Source of the DNA: Flavobacteriales bacterium
Lineage (GTDB): Bacteria > Bacteroidota > Bacteroidia > Flavobacteriales_D > Crocinitomicaceae
DNA: 33,663 nucleotides
Reading direction: 5' to 3'
Assembly (NCBI GenBank): GCA_947463385.1
Contig: CANHSL010000018.1
Span: 1-33,663, forward strand
In this document: positions 14,040 through 24,898 of the stretch, piece by piece
How positions within the stretch are numbered: the first letter of the stretch is position 1
Layout of the letters: each line of letters starts with the position of its first letter
The notes under the pieces: model-generated
Databases searched by the model: none
Seen by the model: only the letters and a program-made list of their open reading frames with translations
What the model was told of the DNA's origin: nothing
Program-made: the position numbers and the translations under genes

Positions 14040-14067
14040 AAGGCCGGGCATCCGGCCTTTTTCTTTT
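14040..14067 (+). terminator. Rho-independent terminator after the 50-residue ORF
   Basis: A perfect 8-base GC-rich stem, AAGGCCGG and CCGGCCTT, closes a GCAT loop and is followed by a T-rich tract (TTTTTCTTTT). It ends about 24 bases before the GH20 ATG, so it separates the two transcripts. Confidence 0.85.
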
Positions 14068-14090
14068 ATAATTTGCCGTATTTTTACCCC

Positions 14091-16325
14091 ATGCGAATTA
14101 TAATCTTCCTAGGGGTACTTTTTTCCGCCCTTAACCTTAACGCTCAAGCGCTTTGTCCTATTCTGCCAAGACCGGTAACCTATATTGATGGCGGAACAAA
14201 TAAGTCATCTCTTTTGTGTGATACCTTGCGTTTTAACACCCAAAATCTTCCGAAAAATATTTCTGCTGTACTTCCTGAAATCGCTAAATTATATCTACCT
14301 GATCCTTCTTTGGTGGAATTAATGCCGAACAATGGGTTTATCACATTTCAACAACTCACTGGAGGCTATCCGGAGTCCTATTCCATTAATGTAAATACGG
14401 ATCAAATCAGAATTACATATACCAGTGAATCCTCTTGTTTCAATGCCTTACAATCCTTCTTTCAATTGATAACCCTGGTTGATGATGGCAAGCGGTTTAG
14501 CATTCCGGTATCTTTCGTTAAAGATTATCCATCCTTTAGTTGGAGAGGATTACACTTGGATGTTTCTCGGCATTTTTTCAGTGTGGAAGAAGTTAAACAA
14601 TACCTCGATCTCATGTCGATGTATAAATTCAATATGTTTCATTGGCACTTAACCGACGACCAAGGGTGGCGAATTGAAATCAAACGGTATCCGAAATTAA
14701 CGAGTATTGGGGCATGGCGAGACAGCACCATTGAAAACCACTATTCCACGTTCCCTCGCACCTGGAACACCACGCGCTATGGCGGATTCTATACCCAAGA
14801 ACAAATTAAAGAAGTGGTAGCGTACGCGGCGGCACGACAAATTACCGTGGTACCTGAAATCGAAATGCCCGGACATGCCAGAGCTGCCCTTGCCGCGTAT
14901 CCTGAATATTCTTGCAACGGAAACAAACAAGCTGTGCCCGGCGTGTGGGGGGTGTTTGACGATGTATTCTGTACAAAGGATAGCACCATCTTATTTCTAC
15001 AAAACATCTTGGATGAAGTAATGGGGTTATTTCCGAGTCCATACATTCATGTTGGTGGAGACGAAGTACCGAAAACGCGATGGAAACAATGCCCAAGGTG
15101 CCAAGCCACCATTAAAACCCTGGCCCTAGCGGACGAACACGAACTTCAAAGTTATTTTATAGGTCAGATGGATCAATACCTTCAGGCCCACAACCGCAAA
15201 TTAATTGGATGGGATGAAATTCTTGAAGGTGGACTTACCTCGGGCGCTGCGGTTATGTCTTGGCGTGGAACAGAAGGCGGTATTGCTGCCGCCAAACAAG
15301 GTCATTTTGTTGTCATGAGTCCTGGGTCTCACTGTTATTTCGATCATTATCAAGGAAAATCAGTTTCAGAACCCTTAGCCATCGGAGGGTACACGCCACT
15401 TGAAAAAGTGTATGAATTCAATCCGATTCCTGAAGGACTCAAAGACTATGAAGCACGTTTCATCCTGGGTGGGCAAGCAAACCTTTGGACCGAGTATATC
15501 CCAACATTCGACCAACTTACATATATGACCTATCCACGAGCTATTGCCTTAAGTCAAGGACTTTGGGGCGGAACTAAAGCGCCTTACAAAGACTTTGAGA
15601 GTGTACTTAAAACATATCACATCCCAAGGCTAATGGGTCCAATCTTGAACACGAATGTTTCACTGAGCTTTATGAAACCTGATATAAAATTTGAACGAGA
15701 ACCCTATGGAATATCCCTTAGTTTTGAATTCAAAGATACCAACGAATCCGTTGTGGTGAGCTTTCCTATGCGTGAAGAAGGAATTTGGTTGTCACAAGGC
15801 AAAAAACTCCCATTTAACCGACCACAAAAAAAATCAATTCAGCGAAAATTCACCTATTTCTCTCCGTGCTGTGCCGATTCGTTAAGCATAATTGAACACC
15901 AAGGGTTGGGTGCAAACGTTACGTACATCACACCGCCTAACAGTCGCTATGATTCGGGTGATTTAACCCTTGTGGATGGCCAATTTGGAGCGCGCCCGTG
16001 GCGAGGCTATCAATGGGTTGGTTTTGATACGAATACCATTGAAATTAAGGTGGGTTTGGAAGAAAAACGAAAAATAAAAGGCCTAGAACTTGGGTATTTA
16101 TACGAACCTTCATCATGGATTCATCTTCCGAACGAGGTTAAGATAACAATGGATAGCGGTAGAACCAAATTTGTGAATATTGCTTCTGAACGAACAGTCA
16201 TTCGATTCAAAAATAAAACACAAACCATTCGACTACAAATAACTGGGCCAAAAACGATACCCGTAGGATTCCCTGGCGAAGGAAGTGCTCCATGGATTTT
16301 CATGGATGAAATTATTATTCGATAA
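14091..16325 (+). CDS. Beta-N-acetylhexosaminidase, GH20 family, exported
   Basis: A 744-residue secreted enzyme. The ATG at 14091 gives a signal peptide ending ALNLNAQ at residue 19; an ATG six codons earlier is possible but less good. An N-terminal GH20b-like domain (to about residue 145) is followed by the catalytic barrel: SWRGLHLDVSRHFFSVEEVK (150-169), FHWHLTDDQGWRIEIKRYPK, PEIEMPGHARAALAAYPE, and the D324-E325 catalytic pair in HVGGDEVP. Around 540-744 is a beta-sandwich tail with a carbohydrate-binding look. It removes terminal GlcNAc/GalNAc from chitin oligomers, glycans or peptidoglycan fragments, probably in the periplasm or at the cell surface. No T9SS C-terminal signal is evident. 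Confidence 0.92.
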   Translation: MRIIIFLGVLFSALNLNAQALCPILPRPVTYIDGGTNKSSLLCDTLRFNTQNLPKNISAVLPEIAKLYLPDPSLVELMPNNGFITFQQLTGGYPESYSINVNTDQIRITYTSESSCFNALQSFFQLITLVDDGKRFSIPVSFVKDYPSFSWRGLHLDVSRHFFSVEEVKQYLDLMSMYKFNMFHWHLTDDQGWRIEIKRYPKLTSIGAWRDSTIENHYSTFPRTWNTTRYGGFYTQEQIKEVVAYAAARQITVVPEIEMPGHARAALAAYPEYSCNGNKQAVPGVWGVFDDVFCTKDSTILFLQNILDEVMGLFPSPYIHVGGDEVPKTRWKQCPRCQATIKTLALADEHELQSYFIGQMDQYLQAHNRKLIGWDEILEGGLTSGAAVMSWRGTEGGIAAAKQGHFVVMSPGSHCYFDHYQGKSVSEPLAIGGYTPLEKVYEFNPIPEGLKDYEARFILGGQANLWTEYIPTFDQLTYMTYPRAIALSQGLWGGTKAPYKDFESVLKTYHIPRLMGPILNTNVSLSFMKPDIKFEREPYGISLSFEFKDTNESVVVSFPMREEGIWLSQGKKLPFNRPQKKSIQRKFTYFSPCCADSLSIIEHQGLGANVTYITPPNSRYDSGDLTLVDGQFGARPWRGYQWVGFDTNTIEIKVGLEEKRKIKGLELGYLYEPSSWIHLPNEVKITMDSGRTKFVNIASERTVIRFKNKTQTIRLQITGPKTIPVGFPGEGSAPWIFMDEIIIR

Positions 16326-16385
16326 AAGGCGCGATTGTAGCTATAATTTCGAAAAATCTAAACCCTACCCTTCGTAGTTTGTTAT

Positions 16386-16393
16386 TACCTTTG
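16386..16393 (+). promoter_or_regulatory. -7 promoter box (TACCTTTG) for menB
   Basis: A perfect TAnnTTTG match ending 14 bases before the menB ATG. It marks the start of the menB-pepD-ribBA-ABC-TIGR02757 operon. A clear -33 TTG at standard spacing is not obvious. Confidence 0.5.
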
Positions 16394-16407
16394 TAAAAAA
16401 TAACGCC

Positions 16408-17223
16408 ATGAGAACTTGGGTTCCAATAAAGACATATACTGACATTAAATTTGAGTTTTTTGAAGGGATTGCAAAAATCACCATAAATAGACCGGAAGTT
16501 TACAATGCATTTCGTCCAGAAACGAATATGGACATACTTGATGCCTTACATATTTGTAGAGAACGTAATGACATTAGCGTTGTGGTGCTTACTGGAGCAG
16601 GTGACAAAGCATTTTGTTCCGGTGGCGATCAAAACGTTAAAGGAATTGGAGGATATATCTCCGAAAACGGCGTGCCTCGATTGAATGTGCTTGATATCCA
16701 CAAAGCCATTCGCTCTTTACCAAAGCCTGTTATTGCCATGGTAAATGGTTACGCAATCGGCGGAGGACATGTACTTCACGTAGTTTGTGACTTAACCATT
16801 GCCTCTGAAAACGCACGATTCGGACAAACAGGTCCAAAAGTCGGAAGCTTTGATGGTGGTTTCGGCTCGTCATACCTTGCTCGTCATGTCGGACAGAAAA
16901 AAGCGCGGGAGATTTGGTTTTTATGTAACCAATATACGGCGGAAGAAGCGGAAAAAATGGGCATGGTAAATAAAGTGGTACCCTTGGCCGAACTCGAGAA
17001 CACTACCGTAGAATGGTGTAAAACCATCATGAAACGAAGTCCATTGGCTATCCGAATGATTAAACGTGCCATGAATGCCGAGTTAGACGGTCAACACGGG
17101 CTAATGGAGTTAGCGGGTGATGCTACCTTACTTTACTATCTAACAAATGAAGCGCAAGAAGGAAAGCATGCATTCCTTGAAAAACGTGATCCTGACTTTC
17201 AACAATTTCCTAAATTCCCATAA
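16408..17223 (+). CDS. menB: 1,4-dihydroxy-2-naphthoyl-CoA synthase
   Basis: A 271-residue crotonase-fold enzyme that cyclises o-succinylbenzoyl-CoA in menaquinone synthesis. Diagnostic parts are [20 protein letters not shown] near residue 25, the oxyanion segment [31 protein letters not shown], and the MenB-specific [20 protein letters not shown], which separates it from other enoyl-CoA hydratases. It ends [18 protein letters not shown], the usual MenB C-terminus. Other men genes are not in this window. pepD follows after 2 bases, so the five genes to 21286 are probably one operon. Confidence 0.95.
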   Translation: MRTWVPIKTYTDIKFEFFEGIAKITINRPEVYNAFRPETNMDILDALHICRERNDISVVVLTGAGDKAFCSGGDQNVKGIGGYISENGVPRLNVLDIHKAIRSLPKPVIAMVNGYAIGGGHVLHVVCDLTIASENARFGQTGPKVGSFDGGFGSSYLARHVGQKKAREIWFLCNQYTAEEAEKMGMVNKVVPLAELENTTVEWCKTIMKRSPLAIRMIKRAMNAELDGQHGLMELAGDATLLYYLTNEAQEGKHAFLEKRDPDFQQFPKFP

Positions 17224-17225
17224 TC

Positions 17226-18677
17226 ATGGCTTTACATCTTTTAGAACCTGCGGCCCTTTGGCGTTCGTTTGCTGACTTAAACGCAGTTCCACGTCCATCA
17301 AAAAAAGAAGAGCGTATTCGTAAATTCATGCTCGACTTTGGACAAGGTCTTGGTTTGGAGACGCTCGAAGACGCGATTGGGAATGTGATCATTAAGAAAC
17401 CAGCAACGGCTGGCATGGAAAATAGAGTTACCGTTATCCTGCAATCCCATTTGGATATGGTGCATCAGAAAAATGAAACTACGGTATTTGATTTTGATCA
17501 AGAAGGCATAAAAATGCGCATTGATGGAGATTGGGTATTGGCCGAAGGAACAACGCTAGGTGCCGATAATGGAATTGGTGTTGCGGCAATCATGGCCTTA
17601 CTTCAATCAAATGATATTGCCCACCCTGCGCTAGAAGCCCTCTTTACAATAGATGAAGAAACCGGAATGACCGGTGCCAAAGAACTCGATGGAACCTTAC
17701 TAAACGGTAAGATATTACTCAATTTAGATACCGAGGATGACGATGAACTTTCCATTGGTTGTGCGGGAGGAATTGACACGAACACCTCGTACACGTACCA
17801 AGAAACTAGCATTCATAACGGTTGGGAAGTTCTTAAAATAAAACTTCGCGGATTAGTCGGTGGACACTCAGGCATGGACATTGACAAGGGCCGTGGAAAT
17901 GCCAATAAATGGATGGCTAGATTGCTTTGGGAATTAAAACAAACAAGCCCAATTCAATTAATTTCATTTGATGGTGGGAGTCTACGAAATGCAATCCCAC
18001 GAGAAGCCACATGTAGAATCGCTGTTGCGAATAGCGAGGAAGCAAGGGAAAAACTACTTGAAACCATTGCACATATTAAACAAGAATACAGCAGCATAGA
18101 ACCGGAGCATACGTTCGAAATTGAATCCGTAGTGAGTAGTGGTGATGCAATGATTGATTCAGATTGCACAAAAATCTTAAACACGCTTTGCGCTGTTCAT
18201 AACGGAGTATTCCGCATGAGTCCTCAAATAAAGGATTTGGTAGAGGCTTCTTCCAGTTTAGCGCGCATTATAATCCATGAAGGAACGTTTACCACACAAT
18301 CCCTGCAACGCAGTTCGGTAGAAAGCACGAAAACAGAAGTGAGCATGGCCATTCGATCAGCATTCGAAAATATGGGTGCTACCGTAGAACAAGGCGGTGA
18401 TTATCCAGGTTGGGAACCAAATCGGAATTCTAGCATTCTCACCGTGATGGAGAATCTTTACAAGCAACTTTTTAATGAAGCACCACATGTAAAAGCGTGT
18501 CATGCCGGATTAGAATGTGGTATTCTTGGCAAACATCTTCCTGGAGTTGAAATGATCTCGTTCGGACCAAACATCCGAGCAGCACATTCGCCGGATGAAA
18601 AAGTACAAATATCTTCCGTTCAAAAATTCTGGTCCTACCTACTTGAAACACTTAAACACATACCCCAAAACGCATAA
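17226..18677 (+). CDS. pepD: Aminoacyl-histidine dipeptidase (M20C family)
   Basis: A 483-residue cytosolic metallopeptidase that hydrolyses Xaa-His and related dipeptides. Two zinc-site segments are clear: H75-L-D77 in [12 protein letters not shown]114 in [12 protein letters not shown]144/E145 in [13 protein letters not shown]168 in [10 protein letters not shown], and a late histidine in [10 protein letters not shown]. The inserted dimerisation domain lies at about 190-400 ([18 protein letters not shown]). Length is that of the PepD/PepV type. Its stop and the ribBA start share a base (TAATG). Confidence 0.93.
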   Translation: MALHLLEPAALWRSFADLNAVPRPSKKEERIRKFMLDFGQGLGLETLEDAIGNVIIKKPATAGMENRVTVILQSHLDMVHQKNETTVFDFDQEGIKMRIDGDWVLAEGTTLGADNGIGVAAIMALLQSNDIAHPALEALFTIDEETGMTGAKELDGTLLNGKILLNLDTEDDDELSIGCAGGIDTNTSYTYQETSIHNGWEVLKIKLRGLVGGHSGMDIDKGRGNANKWMARLLWELKQTSPIQLISFDGGSLRNAIPREATCRIAVANSEEAREKLLETIAHIKQEYSSIEPEHTFEIESVVSSGDAMIDSDCTKILNTLCAVHNGVFRMSPQIKDLVEASSSLARIIIHEGTFTTQSLQRSSVESTKTEVSMAIRSAFENMGATVEQGGDYPGWEPNRNSSILTVMENLYKQLFNEAPHVKACHAGLECGILGKHLPGVEMISFGPNIRAAHSPDEKVQISSVQKFWSYLLETLKHIPQNA

Positions 18678-19897
18678 TGTCATATCAATTAAATACCATT
18701 GAGGAGGCCATTGAAGAAATTCGTAATGGTAAAGTAATCATCGTTGTTGATGATGAGGATCGAGAGAATGAAGGAGACTTTTTAACAGCCGCTAGAAATG
18801 CTTCAACGGAAGTTGTAAATTTTATGGCTACCCACGGCAGAGGGTTGATTTGTGCACCGTTAAGTGAAGACCGCTGCGATGAATTAGGCTTAGAATTGAT
18901 GGTTCGCAATAATTCGGCGGCCTATGAAACACCATTTACGGTTAGTATTGACTTAATCGGTCATGGATGTACAACGGGAATATCCGCAAGTGATCGTTCG
19001 AAAACAATTTTAGCCCTAATCGATGAAAATATCCGCCCAGAAGAACTGGGTAAGCCCGGTCATATTTTTCCCTTACGTGCAAAAAAGGGTGGTGTATTAC
19101 GACGTGCCGGACATACAGAAGCGGCGGTTGATCTTTCCAGAATGGCTGGGTTTGAAGAAGCTGGAGTAATAGTAGAAATTTTGAATGAAGACGGCACCAT
19201 GGCTCGACTTCCTCAATTGGTTGAAATCGCTAAGCGATTTGACCTAAAAATCATCAGCATCGAGGAACTAATCAAGTATCGAATCGCGCATGAAACGCAT
19301 GTTGAACCCATCGTAGATGTTAACCTTCCAACAACATTTGGGGATTTTCAATTGCATGCCTTTAAAGATAAAAACACCGATCAAGATCACTTGGTGCTAG
19401 TAAAAGGAACTTGGGAAAAAGATGAACCGGTGTTAGTAAGAGTTCATTCTTCCTGTTTAACCGGGGATATTTTTGGATCTTGCCGGTGTGATTGTGGACC
19501 CCAATTACATAAAGCGATGGAGATGATAGAAGCGGAAGGGAAAGGTGTAATTGTATACATGAACCAAGAAGGACGAGGAATTGGCCTTGCAAATAAACTG
19601 AAAGCATACAAACTACAAGAACAAGGCATGGACACTATAGAAGCCAATATCGAACTTGGCTTTAAAGCCGATGAACGTGACTATGGCGTTGGAGCTCAAA
19701 TGTTACGGGAGTTAGGGATAACTAAAATGAGGCTCATGTCTAACAACCCTAAGAAACGAACCGGATTAATTGGTTATGGGCTTGAAATTGTGGAAAATGT
19801 TGCGCTTGAAGTTCCTGGAAACCTACATAATCATGCTTATTTAAAAACCAAACGTGATCGAATGGGTCATGATTTACATCTAGACAATAATGCTTAA
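18677..19897 (+). CDS. ribBA: Bifunctional 3,4-dihydroxy-2-butanone-4-phosphate synthase / GTP cyclohydrolase II
   Basis: A 406-residue fusion of two riboflavin-pathway enzymes. The N-terminal RibB part (1-205) has [25 protein letters not shown] and [15 protein letters not shown]. The C-terminal RibA part (about 206-406) has zinc ligands C260, C271 and C273 in [35 protein letters not shown], and [18 protein letters not shown]. Both active sites look intact. It makes the two precursors of riboflavin from ribulose-5-phosphate and GTP. No FMN riboswitch is possible here, as the gene overlaps pepD directly. It shares 8 bases with the following ABC gene. Confidence 0.95.
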   Translation: MSYQLNTIEEAIEEIRNGKVIIVVDDEDRENEGDFLTAARNASTEVVNFMATHGRGLICAPLSEDRCDELGLELMVRNNSAAYETPFTVSIDLIGHGCTTGISASDRSKTILALIDENIRPEELGKPGHIFPLRAKKGGVLRRAGHTEAAVDLSRMAGFEEAGVIVEILNEDGTMARLPQLVEIAKRFDLKIISIEELIKYRIAHETHVEPIVDVNLPTTFGDFQLHAFKDKNTDQDHLVLVKGTWEKDEPVLVRVHSSCLTGDIFGSCRCDCGPQLHKAMEMIEAEGKGVIVYMNQEGRGIGLANKLKAYKLQEQGMDTIEANIELGFKADERDYGVGAQMLRELGITKMRLMSNNPKKRTGLIGYGLEIVENVALEVPGNLHNHAYLKTKRDRMGHDLHLDNNA

Positions 19898-20540
19898 GGC
19901 GGTAAATCTTACAAAAAAATATGGTGAGCTTGAAATCCTTAAAGGTATTTCACTCGAAGTAAATGCCGGTGAGATTGTATCGATCGTTGGATCATCGGGT
20001 GCGGGAAAAACGACCCTGTTGCAAATATTGGGTACCCTTGATCGTCCAGACGATGGAACCTTCACTATTGATGGGATTAACCCATTTAAATTATCACAAC
20101 GAGAACTTGCAAAATTTAGAAATCGTAAAATTGGATTTGTTTTTCAATTCCATCAGCTCCTCCCTGAATTTGATGCCTTAGAAAACATTATGATACCGGC
20201 AATGATTCAAGGATTATCAAAAAAAGAAGCGCGCGAGCGGGCCTTTTCTCTTTTGGAAAAAGTAGGGCTACAAGATCGAGCAAGCCACAGGCCGAATGAA
20301 ATTTCCGGCGGGGAACAACAGCGGATTGCCGTATGTAGAGCGTTAGTAAACCAACCCAATATTGTCTTTGCTGACGAGCCATCTGGTAATCTCGACACTC
20401 AAAATGCAAATGAGTTACATGAATTATTCTTCAAGCTGCGAGAGGAACTAAACCAAACCTTTGTCATTGTAACGCACAACCAACACCTAGCTCAACAAGC
20501 GGACCGTATGCTTCAAATGCAGGATGGACTGATGGTATGA
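19890..20540 (+). CDS. ABC transporter ATP-binding protein, LolD/MacB-like
   Basis: A 216-residue ATPase with all motifs: Walker A GSSGAGKT (34-41), Q-loop Q86 in [20 protein letters not shown], signature ISGGEQQ (138-144), and Walker [13 protein letters not shown] with D162 and E163. The Q-loop surroundings and the GNLD ending are typical of the LolD/FtsE/MacB group, which powers lipoprotein release or MacB-type efflux. No permease (LolC/E) is next to it, as is common in Bacteroidota. It overlaps ribBA by 8 bases and the next gene by ATGA. Confidence 0.88.
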   Translation: MLKAVNLTKKYGELEILKGISLEVNAGEIVSIVGSSGAGKTTLLQILGTLDRPDDGTFTIDGINPFKLSQRELAKFRNRKIGFVFQFHQLLPEFDALENIMIPAMIQGLSKKEARERAFSLLEKVGLQDRASHRPNEISGGEQQRIAVCRALVNQPNIVFADEPSGNLDTQNANELHELFFKLREELNQTFVIVTHNQHLAQQADRMLQMQDGLMV

Positions 20541-21286
20541 CCGCAAGTGAACTAACCGAATTCCTTCTTGCGAAGGCAAATCAATTTGAAAACCTAAGTT
20601 TCATCGAGGACGACCCCATTTCAATCCCTCATCAATTCAAACGGAAAGAAGACATTGAAATTATAGGGCTTTTGGTAGCAACAATAGCATGGGGAAATCG
20701 AAAATCAATTATAAAAAGCGGAAATAAGCTTGTCACTATTTTTGGCGAATCACCACATGACTTTATAATGAATTTCAATCCAACCCGAAGGATAGATTTC
20801 GTGCATCGGACCTTTTCGGGAGAGGATTTAGTGTTTTTTATTCAAGCCCTAAAACGTATATATGAAGCAGATGGTTTAGAAGCGACCTTTAGTAAAAAAA
20901 CATCTGACGGAATTCATGTGGCAATAAGCAACTTTAGAAACACCATGCTTCAAACGCCACATCTTTCAAGAAGCACAAAGCACCTTTCAAATCCAATGAT
21001 AAATAGTGCATGCAAACGCCTTAACATGTATTTACGCTGGATGGTGCGCTCGGATGCCAAAGGGGTAGATTTTGGTCTTTGGAAAACACTGTCGCCTATG
21101 GATTTACACATTCCACTGGACGTACATACAGGAAATATCGCTAGAAAGCTTGGTGTTTTAGAACGAACACAAAACGATTGGAAAAGCAGTCAACTATTAC
21201 ATGAATTTGCTAAACAACTGATTCCGAATGATCCAAGTAAATTGGACTTTGCGCTCTTTGGTTTGGGAGCAATCGAGGATTTCTAA
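20537..21286 (+). CDS. TIGR02757 family protein (DUF2400)
   Basis: A 249-residue protein of the TIGR02757/DUF2400 family, function unknown. Recognisable parts are [20 protein letters not shown] (residues 37-56), the [11 protein letters not shown] stretch, and the C-terminal [19 protein letters not shown]. The family is mostly helical and lacks signal or membrane segments. Its fold has been likened to the helix-hairpin-helix DNA glycosylase group, but I see no clear catalytic Asp/Lys signature to support an activity. It is coupled to the ABC ATPase gene by ATGA and ends the menB operon, overlapping the convergent gene by 4 bases. Confidence 0.9.
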   Translation: MTASELTEFLLAKANQFENLSFIEDDPISIPHQFKRKEDIEIIGLLVATIAWGNRKSIIKSGNKLVTIFGESPHDFIMNFNPTRRIDFVHRTFSGEDLVFFIQALKRIYEADGLEATFSKKTSDGIHVAISNFRNTMLQTPHLSRSTKHLSNPMINSACKRLNMYLRWMVRSDAKGVDFGLWKTLSPMDLHIPLDVHTGNIARKLGVLERTQNDWKSSQLLHEFAKQLIPNDPSKLDFALFGLGAIEDF

Positions 21287-21996
21287 AAAACAAGGTTTTC
21301 TTCTACCAGAATTTTTTCAACTTCTCGTGAAACGGAATCCATTTTAGAAGCTAATACCGTACCCCCTACAAACTTCATTTGAGCCTCATCCCAATACACC
21401 AATTTCTCACATTGTTTTAATTGATAACGGTTCTTATTCCATGTATAAAGCACATGATACTTTTCGTTATATTGATCCAGTTTAAATCGAATCAAAATAT
21501 CTTGATAGGGAGAATCCTTAACTTCTCGCGTTTCAATTAAATTCCCTTTAAACTTATTAACCGCCACAAGCTTGCCGCCTTCACGTTCAAAAATTAGCAA
21601 GCGACGAATAGGGAATTTTGCTTCAGGATCTTGAAAAGCAATACCATTAATTAAGAGCATAAACCCATCACGCATAGGTTTATCTTTACTCAATTTAAAA
21701 AACTTAAAGAACTTAGGTGAACAAGCACCAAATTCATCGCCCACCCGAGTGGTATCACAAATTCTCAATTCTTTTAGCAGTTTTAATTCTATTTCACTGC
21801 TAAATGTATTTAATCCAAAATCCGTATATATTTCTTGCTTAGCTAATTTTTTTTCAATCGGCTTAGGGGAATTACTGGAATTACAAAACCAAAGGACTGA
21901 TACCAAAGCCAATAAAATGAGCGTTCCGATCCCTATAATCAACTTTTTATTCACCATAACTCCGCCTTTTGGGCTATCCTGTTTATTTTGTTTCAT
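21283..21996 (-). CDS. Membrane-anchored protein of unknown function
   Basis: A 237-residue protein with a short cytoplasmic start, one membrane helix (residues about 18-38, KLIIGIGTLILLALVSVLWF) and a periplasmic body. The body contains a TRVGDEFGACSPKFFKFF stretch and several beta-like segments such as YHVLYTWNKNRYQLKQCEKL. It is not recognised as any family. A second ATG at codon 14 would still keep the helix. It starts right after the HMG-CoA-lyase-like stop (TAAATG), so it is the last gene of the minus-strand run, and it overlaps the convergent TIGR02757 gene by 4 bases. Confidence 0.7.
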   Translation of the reverse strand: MKQNKQDSPKGGVMVNKKLIIGIGTLILLALVSVLWFCNSSNSPKPIEKKLAKQEIYTDFGLNTFSSEIELKLLKELRICDTTRVGDEFGACSPKFFKFFKLSKDKPMRDGFMLLINGIAFQDPEAKFPIRRLLIFEREGGKLVAVNKFKGNLIETREVKDSPYQDILIRFKLDQYNEKYHVLYTWNKNRYQLKQCEKLVYWDEAQMKFVGGTVLASKMDSVSREVEKILVEENLVF

Positions 21997-22863
21997 TTAA
22001 TGATAAAAATTAAAAATTGATGCTGCTTTTTCTTGGGCCTGGGAGATAGCATTCATATCGATTCCTGTGTTAATCTGTTGTTTAACGCAAAAATCAATCA
22101 AGGTTTCAGTTGCTAAATTTCCAGTTAAAACATCGGTAGCCATTGGACAACCCCCAATTCCCATCATTGCGCTATCGAAATGCTGGCAACCCGCGCTCAT
22201 GGCTGACTCAATAAGCTTTGTAGCGTTATTGGGAACAGTATGTAGATGTACTCCAATTTCTATCGAGGGTAAATTGATGGAAACCGCTTCAAAAACTTCC
22301 TTTAATACCTCGGGCGTGGCGGCACCTACGGTATCAGAAAGTGCGATGTGGGTAATCCCTAACTCTTCATGCAATTCCTTCGTGTAATCTAAGATCACCT
22401 GAACCGACCATGGATCTCCGTATGGATTGCCAAAACCCATTGAAAGGTAGAGCATGAGCTCGCGCTTTGCTGAATGAACTTCCGTTACCATTCGCTTTAA
22501 GCGAATTTTAGATTCTTGAATGCTCGTATTGGTATTTCTCAACTGAAACTGTTCTGAGATAGAAAACGGATACCCGAGAAATGAAATCCGATCAAAACTA
22601 AGCGCCTGTTCCATTCCTTTTTCATTCGCAATGATTGCTAACAATTTAGTTTCGGATTGAATCAATTGTCCAATAACTTCTGCGGTATCGACAAGTTGAG
22701 GAATAGCTTTAGGAGAGACAAAACTCCCAAAATCCAAGCGATCAAAACCACAATTGAGTAAGGCATTTAGATACTCAACCTTCAGATGCGTAGGAATAAA
22801 GGCATTGATTCCCTGCATTGCATCTCGTGGGCACTCTGTTATATGAATTCGAGCATTATCCAC
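21997..22863 (-). CDS. Hydroxymethylglutaryl-CoA lyase-like enzyme (HMGL/DRE-TIM family)
   Basis: A 288-residue TIM-barrel of the HMGL-like family. R13-D14 in [11 protein letters not shown] matches the catalytic Arg-Asp pair, H206-x-H208 (GVHLHTVPN) matches the metal ligands, and C239 in [10 protein letters not shown] matches the active cysteine with the family's GxGGCPxA signature, followed by [11 protein letters not shown]. The residues after H208 are TVP instead of the usual DTYG, a local deviation. HMG-CoA lyase makes acetyl-CoA and acetoacetate in leucine degradation, which would fit with the nearby methylmalonyl-CoA mutase as acyl-CoA metabolism. The gene overlaps pyrD by 8 bases, an odd pairing. 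Confidence 0.82.
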   Translation of the reverse strand: MDNARIHITECPRDAMQGINAFIPTHLKVEYLNALLNCGFDRLDFGSFVSPKAIPQLVDTAEVIGQLIQSETKLLAIIANEKGMEQALSFDRISFLGYPFSISEQFQLRNTNTSIQESKIRLKRMVTEVHSAKRELMLYLSMGFGNPYGDPWSVQVILDYTKELHEELGITHIALSDTVGAATPEVLKEVFEAVSINLPSIEIGVHLHTVPNNATKLIESAMSAGCQHFDSAMMGIGGCPMATDVLTGNLATETLIDFCVKQQINTGIDMNAISQAQEKAASIFNFYH

Positions 22864-23887
22864 CTTTGATTAATGCTTGCTTGATATCCGATATTAATGC
22901 AGGACCTTCATAAATAAACCCTGTATACAATTGTACCAACGAAGCACCAGCCGCTAATTTTTCTAAGGCATCCTCTTTGGTGTGAATTCCTCCTACGCCT
23001 ATAATGGGTATAGACTCTCCCAATTGATTATGTAGATATCTAATTACCTCCGTAGAACGTGCAGTGATTGGTTTACCAGAAAGCCCACCGGCACCAATAC
23101 TTGAAATTATTTCCGATGAAGCATTTAGTCCATTTCGGCTAATGGTAGTATTTGTTGCAATTATTCCATCTAAAGGTAAAGTCCGCGCAATTTCTACAAT
23201 ATCATCCAATTGTTCATTGCTTAAATCCGGCGCAATTTTAAGTAAAATAGGTTTGGGTGAGCCCAGTTTTACATTTAGATTTTTGAGCGCGCTTAAAAGG
23301 TTCAACAAGGGCTCTTTATCCTGAAGAGCTCTTAAATTCTCCGTATTGGGTGATGAAACATTTACTGCAAAATAATCAACATGCGAATATAATTCAGTAA
23401 ACACTTTCAAGTAATCTTCATTGGCTTTTTCATTTGGAGTCCACTTATTTTTTCCAATATTTCCGCCTATGATCAAATGAGATGCAGCATCACGTGTTGC
23501 CAAGCGTTTTGCAACACTAATTACACCTTCGTTATTAAAGCCCATGCGATTAATGATGGCTTGATCTGATTTTAAACGAAAAAGTCTTGGTTTCGGATTG
23601 CCTGCTTGCGGCAAAGGCGTAACGGTACCGATTTCAACAAAACCGAAACCTAAAGCACCCATTTCTTGAAAACAACGTGCATCTTTATCAAAACCAGCGG
23701 CTAAACCTATCGGATTGGAAAACTTCAAACCGAACAAGGTTCGATTTAACAAAGGATTATCAGGTTTCGATTTTAATAGCTTCCTTAAAATAGGAACAGC
23801 TAAGACAAACTTAATCAAGCTAACGGAAACATAATGAGCTCGCTCAGGGGAAAGAAGAAAAAGCAGAGACCGAAAAAATCGATACAT
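22856..23887 (-). CDS. pyrD: Dihydroorotate dehydrogenase (quinone), class 2
   Basis: A 343-residue enzyme of pyrimidine synthesis, starting at the ATG at 23887; the frame is open to 23950, but that part overlaps the upstream barrel gene and is not family-like. The N-terminal amphipathic helix ([20 protein letters not shown]) that binds the membrane and quinone marks class 2. FMN and catalytic parts follow: [13 protein letters not shown] (58-70), [27 protein letters not shown], and [12 protein letters not shown] with the catalytic serine at about 178. It is closed by [20 protein letters not shown]. It oxidises dihydroorotate and feeds electrons to the menaquinone pool. Confidence 0.94.
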   Translation of the reverse strand: MYRFFRSLLFLLSPERAHYVSVSLIKFVLAVPILRKLLKSKPDNPLLNRTLFGLKFSNPIGLAAGFDKDARCFQEMGALGFGFVEIGTVTPLPQAGNPKPRLFRLKSDQAIINRMGFNNEGVISVAKRLATRDAASHLIIGGNIGKNKWTPNEKANEDYLKVFTELYSHVDYFAVNVSSPNTENLRALQDKEPLLNLLSALKNLNVKLGSPKPILLKIAPDLSNEQLDDIVEIARTLPLDGIIATNTTISRNGLNASSEIISSIGAGGLSGKPITARSTEVIRYLHNQLGESIPIIGVGGIHTKEDALEKLAAGASLVQLYTGFIYEGPALISDIKQALIKGG

Positions 23888-23891
23888 CAAA

Positions 23892-24869
23892 TTAGCGTAT
23901 TTTCTTTGCTTTTGGTTTTGTCCCCGTGGTTTTAATGCGCTGACGGCCATAATCCTTGTAAGTCAAATTCTTTGCAAGAACTATATTTAATCGATAATAT
24001 GAATCTCGTTGTTTGTTATCTCCACGTTGATATCCTGCTCCAAACCAATTATAACCTCCAATACTTCCATTGGGAACTCCGACAGTTATTGACGGATCAG
24101 ATGGATTTGATAAAAAGGCTGCGGTAGGATCGCTAAAGCTATTAGGATCTGCATATACCGTAGAAACATCGTCCACATAATCAGAAAAAACCATGTTGTA
24201 TGTTGCCTCCAAGCCAATTCTCCATTGAGCGCCCAATCCTACTCTAAATCCAAAACCTGCAGGCACGGTGAAAGCGATTGGCGAATATGGTTTTGCCTGC
24301 CCTTCTGTTTTTAATGGACGCAGCGCAACCCAACTGTCTTGATATTTAGCTTGAGGAATGAAAAAAGAAGCGCCTACTCCACCGAACACATAATATTGTT
24401 GATTCCTTCGTTTTCCTCCTCGAGCCCCTGGAAGGTTGTACGCAGGAGCGAATTTTTCTACTGAAAATAAAATAAATTCGAAACGCTGTTGAAATTCAAT
24501 CATGTGCGTTCGGAAATGTAAATTTCTATGAAACCTAACATACTCTTCAGAGTATTTGTCATCCCCACGCAACATTAAATAACTTAAGTTGCTGGTTGTT
24601 GCGAACTTCGGGTGAAAACGAAACCGATATCCGATCCCTGCATTTCCACCGAGCGCTTGCCAATCCCAATCTTTCAACGAATAGTCATAATTTGAAGAAT
24701 TAGCACCACCCAAATCCCCCAAAAACTGCGTTGGACCAAAGCTTATTAAGAGCTCTTTTTTGTTGAGGGACCAATTTTTTTGGGTATTAAAATTGATGCG
24801 TTGAGCTGTAGCATTATAACCAAGCAATATGCAAAGCAGCACTATGAATTTTACATAAATTCTATTCAT
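23892..24869 (-). CDS. Outer-membrane beta-barrel protein, DUF6089/PorG-like
   Basis: A 325-residue protein with signal peptide ending NATAQ at residue 23. The start of the mature part, [17 protein letters not shown], and the segment [20 protein letters not shown] match the pattern of DUF6089/PorG barrels, which include a type IX secretion component. It is longer than typical PorG, with an extra loop (residues about 155-175, [13 protein letters not shown]) and a basic C-terminal tail rich in Lys/Arg. I call the barrel with confidence and the PorG likeness less so. pyrD starts 4 bases after its stop. A weak -7 box (TATCTTAG) precedes it. Confidence 0.72.
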   Translation of the reverse strand: MNRIYVKFIVLLCILLGYNATAQRINFNTQKNWSLNKKELLISFGPTQFLGDLGGANSSNYDYSLKDWDWQALGGNAGIGYRFRFHPKFATTSNLSYLMLRGDDKYSEEYVRFHRNLHFRTHMIEFQQRFEFILFSVEKFAPAYNLPGARGGKRRNQQYYVFGGVGASFFIPQAKYQDSWVALRPLKTEGQAKPYSPIAFTVPAGFGFRVGLGAQWRIGLEATYNMVFSDYVDDVSTVYADPNSFSDPTAAFLSNPSDPSITVGVPNGSIGGYNWFGAGYQRGDNKQRDSYYRLNIVLAKNLTYKDYGRQRIKTTGTKPKAKKIR

Positions 24870-24898
24870 GATGCTAAGATAGTAAAAGTAACTGTTTT

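Noticed and set aside
22856-23950. Longer pyrD frame starting at 23950
   Set aside because: It overlaps the end of the upstream barrel gene. The ATG at 23887 gives the standard class 2 membrane helix.
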